Shown piece by piece: positions 32,017 through 41,848 of a DNA stretch of 64,000 nucleotides. Source of the DNA: Anaeramoeba flamelloides (Eukaryota; Metamonada; Anaeramoebidae); the NCBI GenBank assembly GCA_027625915.1, contig JANTQA010000012.1:651001-715000 (forward strand). Reading direction: 5' to 3'. Made by a program: the position numbers and the translations under genes. The notes below the pieces were generated by a model, which was not told the DNA's origin, did not search any database, and saw nothing but the letters and a program-made list of their open reading frames with translations. Numbering within the stretch: the first letter of the stretch is position 1; each line of letters begins with the position of its first letter.

Positions 32017-35000
32017 ATGAATAAAACAAGTTTAAATTGTTTCTCGTTTTTGATCTTTTTTTTAGTTTTGAATCTTCCTACGTGTTGTTTTCCAATTGAA
32101 AAGGAAAAACCAAACCCAAAAGAACAATTGTACACAAGCCAACCAAGGTATTTAATTGAGGGCAACCAATTAATTTTTTTGTTGGACAATAGGGAAGAAA
32201 TCAAGATCGAATTAATAAATGGGAAATTTGAAGAAGAAAAAGAAAAAAGTACAAAAATCCAAGAAAGTAATGAACAAATAAGAAAAAGGTCCTACCGAAC
32301 TGGGCTTTTGGGGGTCTCGTTTAATTTATATGAACAAGAAAATTCTTCAAGATTGATCAAAAGTGAGTTTGAACTTGAAAAAGGAAGCCTCGTCAAGAAA
32401 ATCAGATGGAAGGTAATCAGCAAGGATGTTTCTGTCGAGTTAAATAAACACAAAGGAACTCTTGAGTTTCGAAACAAGAAAAACCAACTTCTTTTGGAAG
32501 AAAGCGAACCAATAATTTATTCCAAAATCGCAAACCCAAAATCAAACGCACACATAAAGAGCCTTTCAAATGAAAATTTCAAAGTTCAAGGACACAAATC
32601 GAATAAGAAATACAAAAATGAAATCAGAGCAATAAGACTAAACAGCGAATACCAATTCTTTCAACAAGATCCCAACAGAAAAAAACAAAAAAAAGAACAA
32701 GAACAAAATCAAGAACAAGAACAAGAGCAAGAGCAAGAGCAAGAACAAGAGCAAGAGCAAGAGCAAGAGCAAGAACAAGAGCGAGGAAAAGGAAAAGGAA
32801 AAACCATAATATTTGGTTTTGGAATAAGAGATCAGAATTTCGATCCAAATTTACCCCTAGTTATCGATCCAAGTTATCGAACATATATAGGTGGTAACCT
32901 AACCGATTGGTATTTACAAATAGCACCTGACACAAAACAAAGGGCATATATTGCAGGTACCACATTCTCTTCTAATTTCCCTACCTTTCCAGACAACGTT
33001 TATCAAAAAGAATTAACTGGCAGGTCAATTTTTATAATGTTATTTGATCAAAAGAAACAGTTCTTGTGGTCTACTTTCTTTTCGTCTCCGAAAATTTCAC
33101 CCAAATTAACCAAAATCCAAGTATCAAAATTCACAGACGAACCAATTCTTTTAGTTGATGTAATTGATTATTTAAATTTAAATCAATTGCCTGTGTTTAA
33201 TAAGTCTTATCAAAAGAATTGCTCAGTGGTTGAATATGGCTATGTTTTCAAAATGAGTCAAAATGGATCAAATTTGGTGTGGTCAACACTTCTTTGCGGC
33301 TCGGGGAATTTTAATTCTTTAGATATTACACTTAGTAGCAAATCTGAAAACTTGATATTATTATCTGCCCTTTACGGTACCTTCCCTCCTGACACAAGTG
33401 AGACCACCAAGAAGTCCGTTACCTTGCTTTGTAAATTAGACAATAAAGCAGAACAGCTTTTAGGTTCACTTGTTATAGATGAATATATATATTATCGAAG
33501 TTCCATTCAACTAATGAGAATTTCAAACACAAACACCAACAAACACCAGAAGAATCCTAATCTCTATAATAATGATAATAATGATGATGATGATGATGGT
33601 GATGATTTATTTCGATTCAAAAACGAAAAGGAAATAAATGAGGAAGAAGAAGAAGAAGAAGAAGAAGAAAAAATATTTGTCGCTGGGAGAACAAATGGAG
33701 TTTATTTTAACACAACTTCAACTAATCTTTGTAATCAAATAAATTGCCCATTACCAGACATGGACGTGTATTGTTTTATTGTAAGAATTGATGAAAAGAC
33801 TTTCAAAATTGAAATTAGTGAAAAATATAATACAGTGGGGCTTGTTGATTGTCAGCGAATATATGCTATTAATAATTCAATTTGGTCATCGCTCAAGATC
33901 ACATCTGGGAATAAACATGAAATTACAACACCTGGTGCCTTTCGAACCTTATTATATTTGAACAATAATGTATCTCATTACAATGATCGTATAACCCTTT
34001 TCTACCAAATGGACTATAATTTATCAAAATTTCTTTATATTTCTTGTTTATACCCTATTGATCGTGAAGGATTACAATTTTTCCACACAGATATTATCAA
34101 AATTATGCCTAATACAGAAAATAATCAATTAATTATATTAGCCATTGGCTTATACCAAAACGATATTTTAAATACTAAAGATTATGGTAACAAATCGGTT
34201 ATTTTGAATTTTGAAATTGGAAAAAATTCAAATAATGAAAATGTAAATGAAAATGAAAATAATTTTACACAATTAAACTTTATTGGTATGATTACAGAAG
34301 AATTTATTGCCAACGATATAACTTTTACAAATCAATTAAAACCCTGTTCTGGATCGGGATCTGGATTGGGATCGGGATCAGAATCAGAATCAGAAATTTC
34401 AAATGAGATGTTAGTTATCGGGAGAACCCCACAACATATGCCTTTGAAAACGACGGATGATGCATTTATAAAAACAAAGCCGGGCGATTATGATGGCACT
34501 TTGGTTATATATGACAATTGCTTACCAGGGTTTTCTGGAAACATTTTCACAAAATGTCAGCAATGTGAATCTGGCACTGTATCAAATAAAAGCAATTCCT
34601 TGCAGTGCACCAGTTGTGAATCGGGATTTATTTCAACCACGGACGTTGACCCTACCCAAACAAGTTGCCAAAAATGCCCCCTGGCGTCAAATTGTCTGGG
34701 CAAGGATTTATGCCAAAAGGGGTATGATTCAGAATCTCTTTGCGTGTGGTGTGCAAAAGAGGGCTATTTCCGGAATTCCCTGGATTGCATTAAATGTGCG
34801 AATTTGAAGATTAAGTGGTCAATAATCATTTTTGCAATTTTCTTTGTGGCTGTCTCAGTGGCGAGAATTATCTTTGTAGTGAATTCCGATAATCATTACG
34901 TATGGCCGACTTTTTGCATTTTTTCAGTTCAACTCACTTCAATGGTTATTCTAAGAAAATCAAGCGTAATGTCCAATTCAGCAAATGCAATCATGTTGCC

Positions 35001-36090
35001 TTTGTCTTCAGTCCCTTTAATGGATTGGTATATGGTTTTTAATTTAGGTTGCAATTCACAAGATCAGTTCATTTATCGATTATTATCAATAATATTGTCG
35101 CCTTTAATATTATTTGCTATTTTTTTGCTCTTTTCTTTTTTCAAAAACAAAACCGTATTATTTGTTATCAAATTGAAAATTTATTTTGGTTTAATCTGTA
35201 AATTCCTGATGGTGCCTTCTTTAATGTATTGTTTAATTTCTTTACAATCTTTTAAAAATTCACTGGAAGAATTAGTATTAACGCAACAGCCAAGTATTCT
35301 TCTGGATTCAAGTGATTATAAAAAAATTCAAAGTTTATCATTATCCTTATTATTAATTTTTGTTATCTTGACACCTCTAATTGGTTTATTTATTCTACTT
35401 AAAATCTTAAAAATCAATCACATGCGCGAAGCACCTAAATTCACTTTTATTAAATCCTATGATTGGATTTGGAAATGTTGGAAGCAGTCTAGAATTTGGT
35501 GGTCAATTCCCCAATATTTGTTTATTGCTTTGTTTTGCTTATTATTAATTTTAATTAACTCTAATAATGTGCAAATTATATCATTATTTGGTGCTTCTCT
35601 CATCTTTATTGTCTCAATTTTAATTTTCCGTCCTTATTATACCTCAATTGACATTAGATTTTCCCATAATGAATTATATTCAATAGTTATGATCTTGATT
35701 CCAAATGTTGTATTATCTTTATTTATTTCAAAATATAATTACCTTTTCTTTTCTTTCCTTTTGGTTGCGGCTTTTTTGATATTTGCTTTCGCAATCAAAT
35801 TACACCGTAATTATGTTGTGAATAACGTTTCCAATCTAAAAACCCCAAATTTGGAATTAAATGATATACAAGATTACAAAAAAATTGAACAAGATTCAGA
35901 TGATAATATTGAGAATAATAATTCCGAGTCATTGATTGAAAACAAAAATGAAAATGAAAGTTTATATTCAAGTGCTAATGAGGTTTCAGAAGAAAATGAA
36001 AATTTTAATAAAAATGAAATATCACAAGACAATGAAATTTTACAAGAAAAGGGGAAAAATGAAAATAGAAATGATGAAAATGACAATTAA
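32017..36090 (+). CDS. SBBP beta-propeller surface protein with Cys-rich stalk and multipass membrane domain
   Basis: 1,357 residues from ATG 32017, chosen because it opens directly into a signal peptide (NKTSLNCFSFLIFFLVLN, cleavage near residue 26). An in-frame codon at 31924 would bury that signal. Residues about 45-280 resemble the DUF7948-type module that precedes SBBP repeats in bacteria. A Gln/Glu repeat interrupts near 225-265. Then come LVIDPSYRTYIGG and AYIAGTTFSSNFPTF, classic SBBP propeller words, with Asp- and Glu-rich inserts around 525-550. Residues 835-928 are Cys-rich (CQQCESGTV, CTSCESGF, CQKCP), like ephrin-receptor or GCC2/GCC3 repeats. About eight or nine membrane helices follow (932-1268), then an acidic cytoplasmic tail. 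It is probably a cell-surface receptor or adhesin; the ligand is unknown. The propeller style suggests bacterial ancestry, an inference. Confidence 0.8.
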   Translation: MNKTSLNCFSFLIFFLVLNLPTCCFPIEKEKPNPKEQLYTSQPRYLIEGNQLIFLLDNREEIKIELINGKFEEEKEKSTKIQESNEQIRKRSYRTGLLGVSFNLYEQENSSRLIKSEFELEKGSLVKKIRWKVISKDVSVELNKHKGTLEFRNKKNQLLLEESEPIIYSKIANPKSNAHIKSLSNENFKVQGHKSNKKYKNEIRAIRLNSEYQFFQQDPNRKKQKKEQEQNQEQEQEQEQEQEQEQEQEQEQEQERGKGKGKTIIFGFGIRDQNFDPNLPLVIDPSYRTYIGGNLTDWYLQIAPDTKQRAYIAGTTFSSNFPTFPDNVYQKELTGRSIFIMLFDQKKQFLWSTFFSSPKISPKLTKIQVSKFTDEPILLVDVIDYLNLNQLPVFNKSYQKNCSVVEYGYVFKMSQNGSNLVWSTLLCGSGNFNSLDITLSSKSENLILLSALYGTFPPDTSETTKKSVTLLCKLDNKAEQLLGSLVIDEYIYYRSSIQLMRISNTNTNKHQKNPNLYNNDNNDDDDDGDDLFRFKNEKEINEEEEEEEEEEKIFVAGRTNGVYFNTTSTNLCNQINCPLPDMDVYCFIVRIDEKTFKIEISEKYNTVGLVDCQRIYAINNSIWSSLKITSGNKHEITTPGAFRTLLYLNNNVSHYNDRITLFYQMDYNLSKFLYISCLYPIDREGLQFFHTDIIKIMPNTENNQLIILAIGLYQNDILNTKDYGNKSVILNFEIGKNSNNENVNENENNFTQLNFIGMITEEFIANDITFTNQLKPCSGSGSGLGSGSESESEISNEMLVIGRTPQHMPLKTTDDAFIKTKPGDYDGTLVIYDNCLPGFSGNIFTKCQQCESGTVSNKSNSLQCTSCESGFISTTDVDPTQTSCQKCPLASNCLGKDLCQKGYDSESLCVWCAKEGYFRNSLDCIKCANLKIKWSIIIFAIFFVAVSVARIIFVVNSDNHYVWPTFCIFSVQLTSMVILRKSSVMSNSANAIMLPLSSVPLMDWYMVFNLGCNSQDQFIYRLLSIILSPLILFAIFLLFSFFKNKTVLFVIKLKIYFGLICKFLMVPSLMYCLISLQSFKNSLEELVLTQQPSILLDSSDYKKIQSLSLSLLLIFVILTPLIGLFILLKILKINHMREAPKFTFIKSYDWIWKCWKQSRIWWSIPQYLFIALFCLLLILINSNNVQIISLFGASLIFIVSILIFRPYYTSIDIRFSHNELYSIVMILIPNVVLSLFISKYNYLFFSFLLVAAFLIFAFAIKLHRNYVVNNVSNLKTPNLELNDIQDYKKIEQDSDDNIENNNSESLIENKNENESLYSSANEVSEENENFNKNEISQDNEILQEKGKNENRNDENDN

Positions 36091-36502
36091 GATAATAGTG
36101 CAAATAAATTTTATTCAAATAATATTAACTATAAATTTTATTTCAGTTTTTTCGGTAACACATAATCAGTTTTCAGAAATTGAAAAAAAATAATAATAAT
36201 AACTTAATCTTATATAAGTGTTTAAAAAGGATAATAAAAAATCTATTACTCTCTTTTACTAAAACCCATTTCGCTCAAAAGAACCCAGCCAAAAATGAAA
36301 AATTCGTTTTTTTTTTTACAAAGAATAAACAAACATAAGATTGTTTTGAAATAAGAGAAATAATGAACTTTCGGATTAGAGTCGATATTCATAAAAGAAA
36401 TTGTTTGAACAAACTAGAAATTTTGGAAAAAAAAAATAAAAAAAAAAATTCTGTCTCTTTCGTTGGAAAGTCTTGTGTAAAATTTCTCAATTTCTTTAGG
36501 AA

Positions 36503-36534
<32 letters not shown>

Positions 36535-36904
36535 GAGGATTATTGTATGATAAATGAAAAAAAGGTTAACAAGAAGATTTTTTACTAATAATTAGATCCA
36601 TTTTAAAAGATTCCTCAACCTAGATTTTCTCATGTTTATTGATCTTTGGGAAGATTTATATATTTTTTTTAACTTGTCTTTTTAACATAAAAAAAAGTAT
36701 CAAATAAAAAAAAATGATTTTGGTTAAATATTGAAATTATATTTTGATTTAAAAATTGAAAATTTTATTTTGATAAAAATTTAGACTAAACCCCTTCTTA
36801 ACCATTTTCCGTAACATTAAATATAAGTTTGCATTTTTGAATTAGAATATAGCTTTGTAAAAAAAGTACAAAAATATTAATACTTCACAGTTGAAAAATA
36901 TCTG
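36091..36904. other. 3' flank with repeat fragment and (TA)n
   Basis: 36255-36500 resembles 42960-43215 (TTAGAGTCGATATTCATAAAAG and AAAATTTCTCAATTTCTTT words). A TA microsatellite lies at about 36508-36534. The small open stretch here belongs to this repeat and is not a gene. Confidence 0.5.
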
Positions 36905-37565
36905 TTGTTATTTTAGTGAATTCGAAAAAATATGCTGATTATAATTCTCGATAGGTGATATTTTTAATATCGCCAACTGAGAATTATAATCTGCTTATTT
37001 TGGAGAAATAGGCAAAATTGAAAGAGTTATTATTCTGAAACTGGCAAGTTAATACCAAAAATTACAATAAAATGCAAAACAAACCAAAAAAACAAACAAA
37101 TATATTTTCAATTTTTCTTTAATAATTAAGATACAATTACAAAAAAACAAATATATTTTTTAATATTTTTGAAAAATTTTTCGCTACTACAGAGAATTTC
37201 CCAAAATCATCTTTAAATTGCCAAACTCAAACAAATTGATAAATTTGATCTAGAATTTTTCAACTGTTATTTTTTTTATTTTAATTGTTTGTTAAAAACA
37301 TTCAAATTGGATGAGTCAGATGATTAAACAACTCTTTTAATTTACACTTTTTTTTCGAAAATTAGTATAAGCTGCAATACTTGATCTACATAAAATTAAC
37401 TAATTTGATTTATCCAACAACTCTTCTTATTTTAAAAATAATTAGAAACACTCTCATCAGTCTTAAAAAGTTATTTTGATTAACAAAAAATTACAATTCA
37501 CAATTTGAAAATAGCTAAAAAGGAAAGAGTAAGCAAGTGGCAAGATGTTGATTTAAAGTATAAAC
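36905..37565. repeat. F7 dispersed repeat, copy 1
   Basis: Inverted copy at 51510-52165. Shared words include CATTCAAATTGGATGAGTCA, GATTTATCCAACAACTCTTC and CTTTAAATTGCCAAACTCAA. One end (36917-37003) is itself a palindrome centred on TGATATTTTTAATATCGCC, with arms GATTATAATTCTC and GAGAATTATAATC. Confidence 0.7.
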
Positions 37566-38514
37566 AAATTAAATGATCATTGTAGATCTTTTATTTTTTG
37601 TCATTTTTTCAGCCTAGCCCGGGAAAAAATGATAAATTTCTTAAATTTGTCTCAAAATTTAGATTGGTTGATGAAAAATTCATTTTTATTTATTTATTGA
37701 TGGAAGAAGTGTAAATTACACTATAAATGTCATTTTACTTAAATTAATTGAAAGATAATTTAAGTGTAAAATCATAGCTTTCACATTTATCCAAGGGAAA
37801 AGACAGATCCAAATTTTTACATGTTTTCAAAGCAAAAGCAAAAAATTCAAAAAGGAAAGAGAAAAAAGAAAAAAGAAAAAAGAAAAAGAAAAAAAAATTG
37901 ACATTTAAAAAGGGTTTATTAGAAGCAATTGATAAAAAATCAAATAAAAAAAAAAAAAAAAAAAACCAATAGTATCTTTCATTAAGTACTCCCTAAATCA
38001 CAGTCACAGTACTTTGGGTTGATTTAATAATTTGATAATTGATCATGAACTTTCATTTGGGGATCGTTATTTAATTTTTGTGATTTTATTTTGGTTTTTT
38101 TTGGTCTGATTTGCCACAAACCTTTGGTCATTTTTAGCTTTTTATTTTTCCTTTTTATTTCCTAATTACTTAGACTTTTGTGTTCCATTGTCACAATATT
38201 AGCAAATAACCATTTGATCTTTTTCTTTGTAACTCTTTTTCCCAATATAAAAGGAAGATTCAGGCAGGAAAAAAACAGATTAAAATAAAAATTCAATTTT
38301 ATAAAAAAATAAATAATTAATAATAGATTATTTTGACAAATTATTTTCACATATTGGAAATATATTGATGTTAAAAATAGCCTTATAAAAAAGAAGCAAA
38401 ACTAATCAATATTTTTTTTTTTAATTTTAAGCATTAAAGAGTAAATCTTCAAAATTAATATATATATATATATATATAAGCTTAATTTCAAAAATAGGGG
38501 AAGATTTTTCAACA

Positions 38515-39245
38515 GAAAAAAATTAAACTATTTTTCAGTCAAAGGGGCCCAGTTGTAATGGGTATAATACATGTGTTTTAAGGGTTTTGCATAGATATTA
38601 GAAGAAAAAATTTATTTTGGAAATTTTCAAAATTGAAAACATTTTTACACATTTTTGTTTTTTTTTTTCGATTTTTTTTTTAAAACTTCATCCAGTTGCA
38701 AAAAATATTTTTATTGCAAGACCAATAGTCACTTGGTAAAAATGTGCTATTCTAAGGACATTGAAACCATGTAAAGATTGTTGAGAAATTATATTGATTT
38801 CTATTACAATTCTATTTGATCTTTGATCTTGATATTTGTTTAATAAATGTGAAAAATTTTCACTTCATTTTCATTTCATTTTTCAAATAGAGACTACAAA
38901 TACCAACAAACTTGGTTTGCTGGCTTAATTTCTAAAAGAAAAGTATGGAAAATGAAGTGAAAAATGTTTCATATTTATTATTCAAATACCAGTAGAAGTT
39001 CAAAACGAACATCCTTGTTTTTCTCAATGGGGAACTAAGAATTTGAGTATTTCAATTTTTAAGAAAATTTATTGATTAATTAGTTTTCTTTCAGACATAT
39101 ATCAACAATTATTTTATACAAATCATTCTGTTTATTTTTTATTTGTTCTTCAAATATCAATTATATAAAATAATTGATATTTGAAAAAAACGTTAGTCCC
39201 CTATGACTAAACAGAGTTTAGTTTAATTGTATTTTTTTTTTTTGA
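38515..39245. repeat. F6 dispersed repeat, copy 3, carrying F10
   Basis: Starts CAGTCAAAGGGGCCCAGTTG and continues through TTGCAAGACCAATAGTCACT and TCTCAATGGGGAACTAAGA. About 160 bp inside (38832-38990) are absent from the other two F6 copies. Confidence 0.65.
38832..38990. mobile_element. F10 MITE, copy 2, nested in F6
   Basis: Left ATATTTGTTTAATAAATGTG and TTTTCACTTCATTTTC; right AAAATGAAGTGAAAAATG and TATTATTCAAATACC, an inverted pair. It interrupts the GATCTT-type segment that is continuous in F6 copies 1 and 2. Confidence 0.65.
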
Positions 39246-39899
39246 ATATAAATCTAATTTACTAATTTTTTTACAGATACTAGTCAATATAGATTAATAA
39301 ATAAAAATGTTGTATAATCATTTTATTTTTTGAAAAATAAATGAAAAAAGAAAAAAATAATTATAAAAAAGTTTGCCCCTAATTTTGAAATTTGGCTTAA
39401 ATATAAATAATTAATTTTGGGAGTTTTAGATATGAATTATTAAATCCTTGAATAAAATTATTTTTTATTTTTCTTTACAGATTTTGAAAGATAATTATAA
39501 AAAGAAATTATTACAAAATGAAAATTTTTAATAATGATTGTTGGTAAATAAATTTAAATAATTTATTATTTTATAAAATTAATAAATAGTTTTTTTAGAG
39601 TCACAGAAACAATTTGAACTAGGGAGAACCTATTTGATCGACTTTTAATTATAACACACGATGATTGTACAAAAATATATTATTACATTAATCCCTTAAA
39701 AAATAGAAAAATGTCTTTTCAAAAAGATCTTTTTTGGGATATTTTTATCCAACTTTGAGAAAACTCAATTTACCAGCAAAATTTCCGGATTATGTTTTAA
39801 GGTTAATATAGTGGAATTATGGATAAAAAAACTCTATGAAGAGTTCAATAATCTCATATAAATTTACCCACTGAAAATTTCTCTTAAAAAAAGGGGAAA

Positions 39900-40830
39900 A
39901 TATCAGAATTTCAACACTTTTAATGATTTTCACCTTTCTTTGAATCCAACCAAAATTTGATTTTACATATTTTCATAAAATCCTTTTCAAATCTATAAAC
40001 ACTCACAAAACAATTTCCCAAGTTGTTCTTAATATTGTTTTTAAGTTATTTTTACAAGTTTGAAATGTTATCTAATTTGACATTGAACTTGAAAATCTCT
40101 TTTTAGTCATTTTATTTTTGAAAATTATCAACCAAGGACTACGTTTTTAGGTGAAAACAGTGAAATAATGTATATAATCACCCTTGAGTAAGTTATGTAA
40201 TCCAAGTAATATTTGCCCAAGTAGAATTTGTTTTCAAAAAAATGTGAAATTTTCACAATTTCAACAATTTTCACAATTTTTAACTTGTGAGATAAAGCTA
40301 AATTTTGATTTTAATATTTTAGAATTTCCATTTCAACTTTCTGAACTCACACTATTTTCTTGGGATGTTCTACATATTTTTTAAATTTGCTTTTACAAGT
40401 TTGAAATGTTCTCAAATTTGAAATGCATATGAAAATCCCCAAAAGCCTTTTTTTGCAATTATTTTTTTTTGTTCTTTTCAATTTTCCTTTTCATTGAAAA
40501 ACAAAAAAAACTAGTCTGCGTGAAAAGGTAAAAGATGATAAAAAATGTTTTTTTTTTTTTTTTTTGTCCTATTTCTTCCGTGTGAAAGATTTTTTTCAGA
40601 ATCAAAAGTGAAATAACACAATTACTCAACCCCCTCAAGGGTGGGAACGTGATCCTTCAAGAATCTATTTTTTAATTTTTTTTTTTTTTGTCGGTGATGA
40701 TTTTAACTTTGAAAATAGTATTTTTTTGTCCATTTCTACAGAAGGACAATTCTTTTTGAGAAGTGAATGTAATATAAGACAATAACTCAAAACTCTAAAG
40801 GATAGGAACATCGCCCTTAATTAATTTAAA
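39900..40830. repeat. Imperfect local direct duplications
   Basis: TTTTTACAAGTTTGAAATGT and its flanks near 40050 recur near 40390, about 340 bp on. A second pair, near 40565-40670 and 40725-40830, shares TTTTTGTCC, GTGAAATAACACAATTACTC-like and GGGAACGTGATCCTT-like words. No gene is evident. The block lies upstream of PRKRIP1. Confidence 0.45.
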
Positions 40831-41146
40831 TTTTAAACTAAACAAATTTGAAAAGACCAACATTGTTATTCCAAAATTCTGGAAAAACTTGAAAGAGTAA
40901 CCAACATTTTAAAAAAAAGATAAACAAAAAAGTGTAACAAAATTGCGGATTAAGGTATCGAAAAAACATTAAAATTATTCGTAGCATAATTCATTTGTCT
41001 GAGAGAATATTTAATAACAAACTACCTTCAGGAAGTCTTCGTTTTTTACAAGTTCTTATTGCTGTTTCACTCCAAAATTTCTCAAATCTTTAAGGAATAT
41101 TCATTTATTTTTTATTAGATTTCTTCACAATATCAAGGTTGTTTAA

Positions 41147-41848
41147 ATGAGTAACCAAAGTCAGCCAACTGGAAACGAAGATCACTTAATCATTAACCAG
41201 TCTCTAGTTGCTGTGTCAAATGTGTCTTCAAGTCTTGCTGGATCTGGAAGTGGAGACTTTCTCAAAGTAAGAAAGATGAGAATAAAAGAAGAAAAACGTT
41301 TACACCATATGGAAGTGGAACATAAAAAAAAAATCAGGGAAGAAAATTTCCAAAGAAGAAGGATCCAGCGCAAAGTGTTAGAAAAATTGAAGACACAAAA
41401 AAAAGCAACAAAAAGACAAAAAAGAAAGGAATTAAAAAAAAAAGCGCGTTTACTGAAAAAACAACAAATCAAAAACAATCTGATCCAACAAAAATCACAA
41501 AGTGTATCTAATTTTGAAACAAACAGCAATCAAAATGAAAAGGAAAATGATAATGATAATAAGCAAGAAAAAGAATCACCTTTCGAAAAAAAGAAAGAAA
41601 TGAGCCAAAAAGATAAAAAGGGTGAGGAAAAAGAACAAGAACAAGAAACTACCAAAAATAATGACAAGGAAAAAGAAAAAAATGAACAACTAACCGACGA
41701 TAATGAGATCCAATTTCTTGTTCCTCAAAATTTCACAAAGGAAGAAAGTTTGATTGAAAAACCAAAAATTAAAAAACCAACTGTAAAATTTATTGATGAC
41801 GATGAATTGGAATTTGACAACGACTCAGATTATTCCGATGACATTTAG
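41147..41848 (+). CDS. PRKRIP1: PRKRIP1-family spliceosome factor (DUF1168)
   Basis: 233 residues, single exon, ATG in an AAATG context. Residues about 20-110 contain the family signature: VSNVSSSLAGSGSGDFLKV, equivalent to the human MGSSAGAGSGEF segment, then a long basic helix with RRRIQRKVLEKLKTQKK and KRQKRKELKKKARLLKKQQ. In the human post-catalytic spliceosome (C* and P complexes) PRKRIP1 is a long helix contacting the U2 region; nuclear action is inferred from that. The second half is Lys/Glu/Asn-rich and disordered, ending in an acidic DDELEFDNDSDYSDDI tail longer than in animals. The N-terminal Pro-rich part of the human protein is missing, which is common in protist homologues. Confident on the conserved core; the tail function is unknown. 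Confidence 0.8.
   Translation: MSNQSQPTGNEDHLIINQSLVAVSNVSSSLAGSGSGDFLKVRKMRIKEEKRLHHMEVEHKKKIREENFQRRRIQRKVLEKLKTQKKATKRQKRKELKKKARLLKKQQIKNNLIQQKSQSVSNFETNSNQNEKENDNDNKQEKESPFEKKKEMSQKDKKGEEKEQEQETTKNNDKEKEKNEQLTDDNEIQFLVPQNFTKEESLIEKPKIKKPTVKFIDDDELEFDNDSDYSDDI

Larger units (their letters stand above)
38160..39696. mobile_element. F4 copy interrupted by F6 and F10
   Basis: 38330-38460 matches the F4 interior (GGAAATATATTGATG, GAAGCAAAACTAAT). 39590-39696 is the F4 right end (TTAGAGTCACAGAAACAATTTG, then ATTAATCCCTTAA). F6 occupies 38515-39245 between them. The left end was not located, so the F4 boundary is approximate. Confidence 0.5.

Noticed and set aside
32624-32848. Minus-strand Leu/Ala-rich open stretch
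   Set aside because: Antisense shadow of the Gln/Glu repeat in the surface-protein gene.
34490-34807. Second plus-frame open stretch in the Cys-rich region
   Set aside because: Out of frame with the signal peptide and propeller. The long frame has the Cys pattern.
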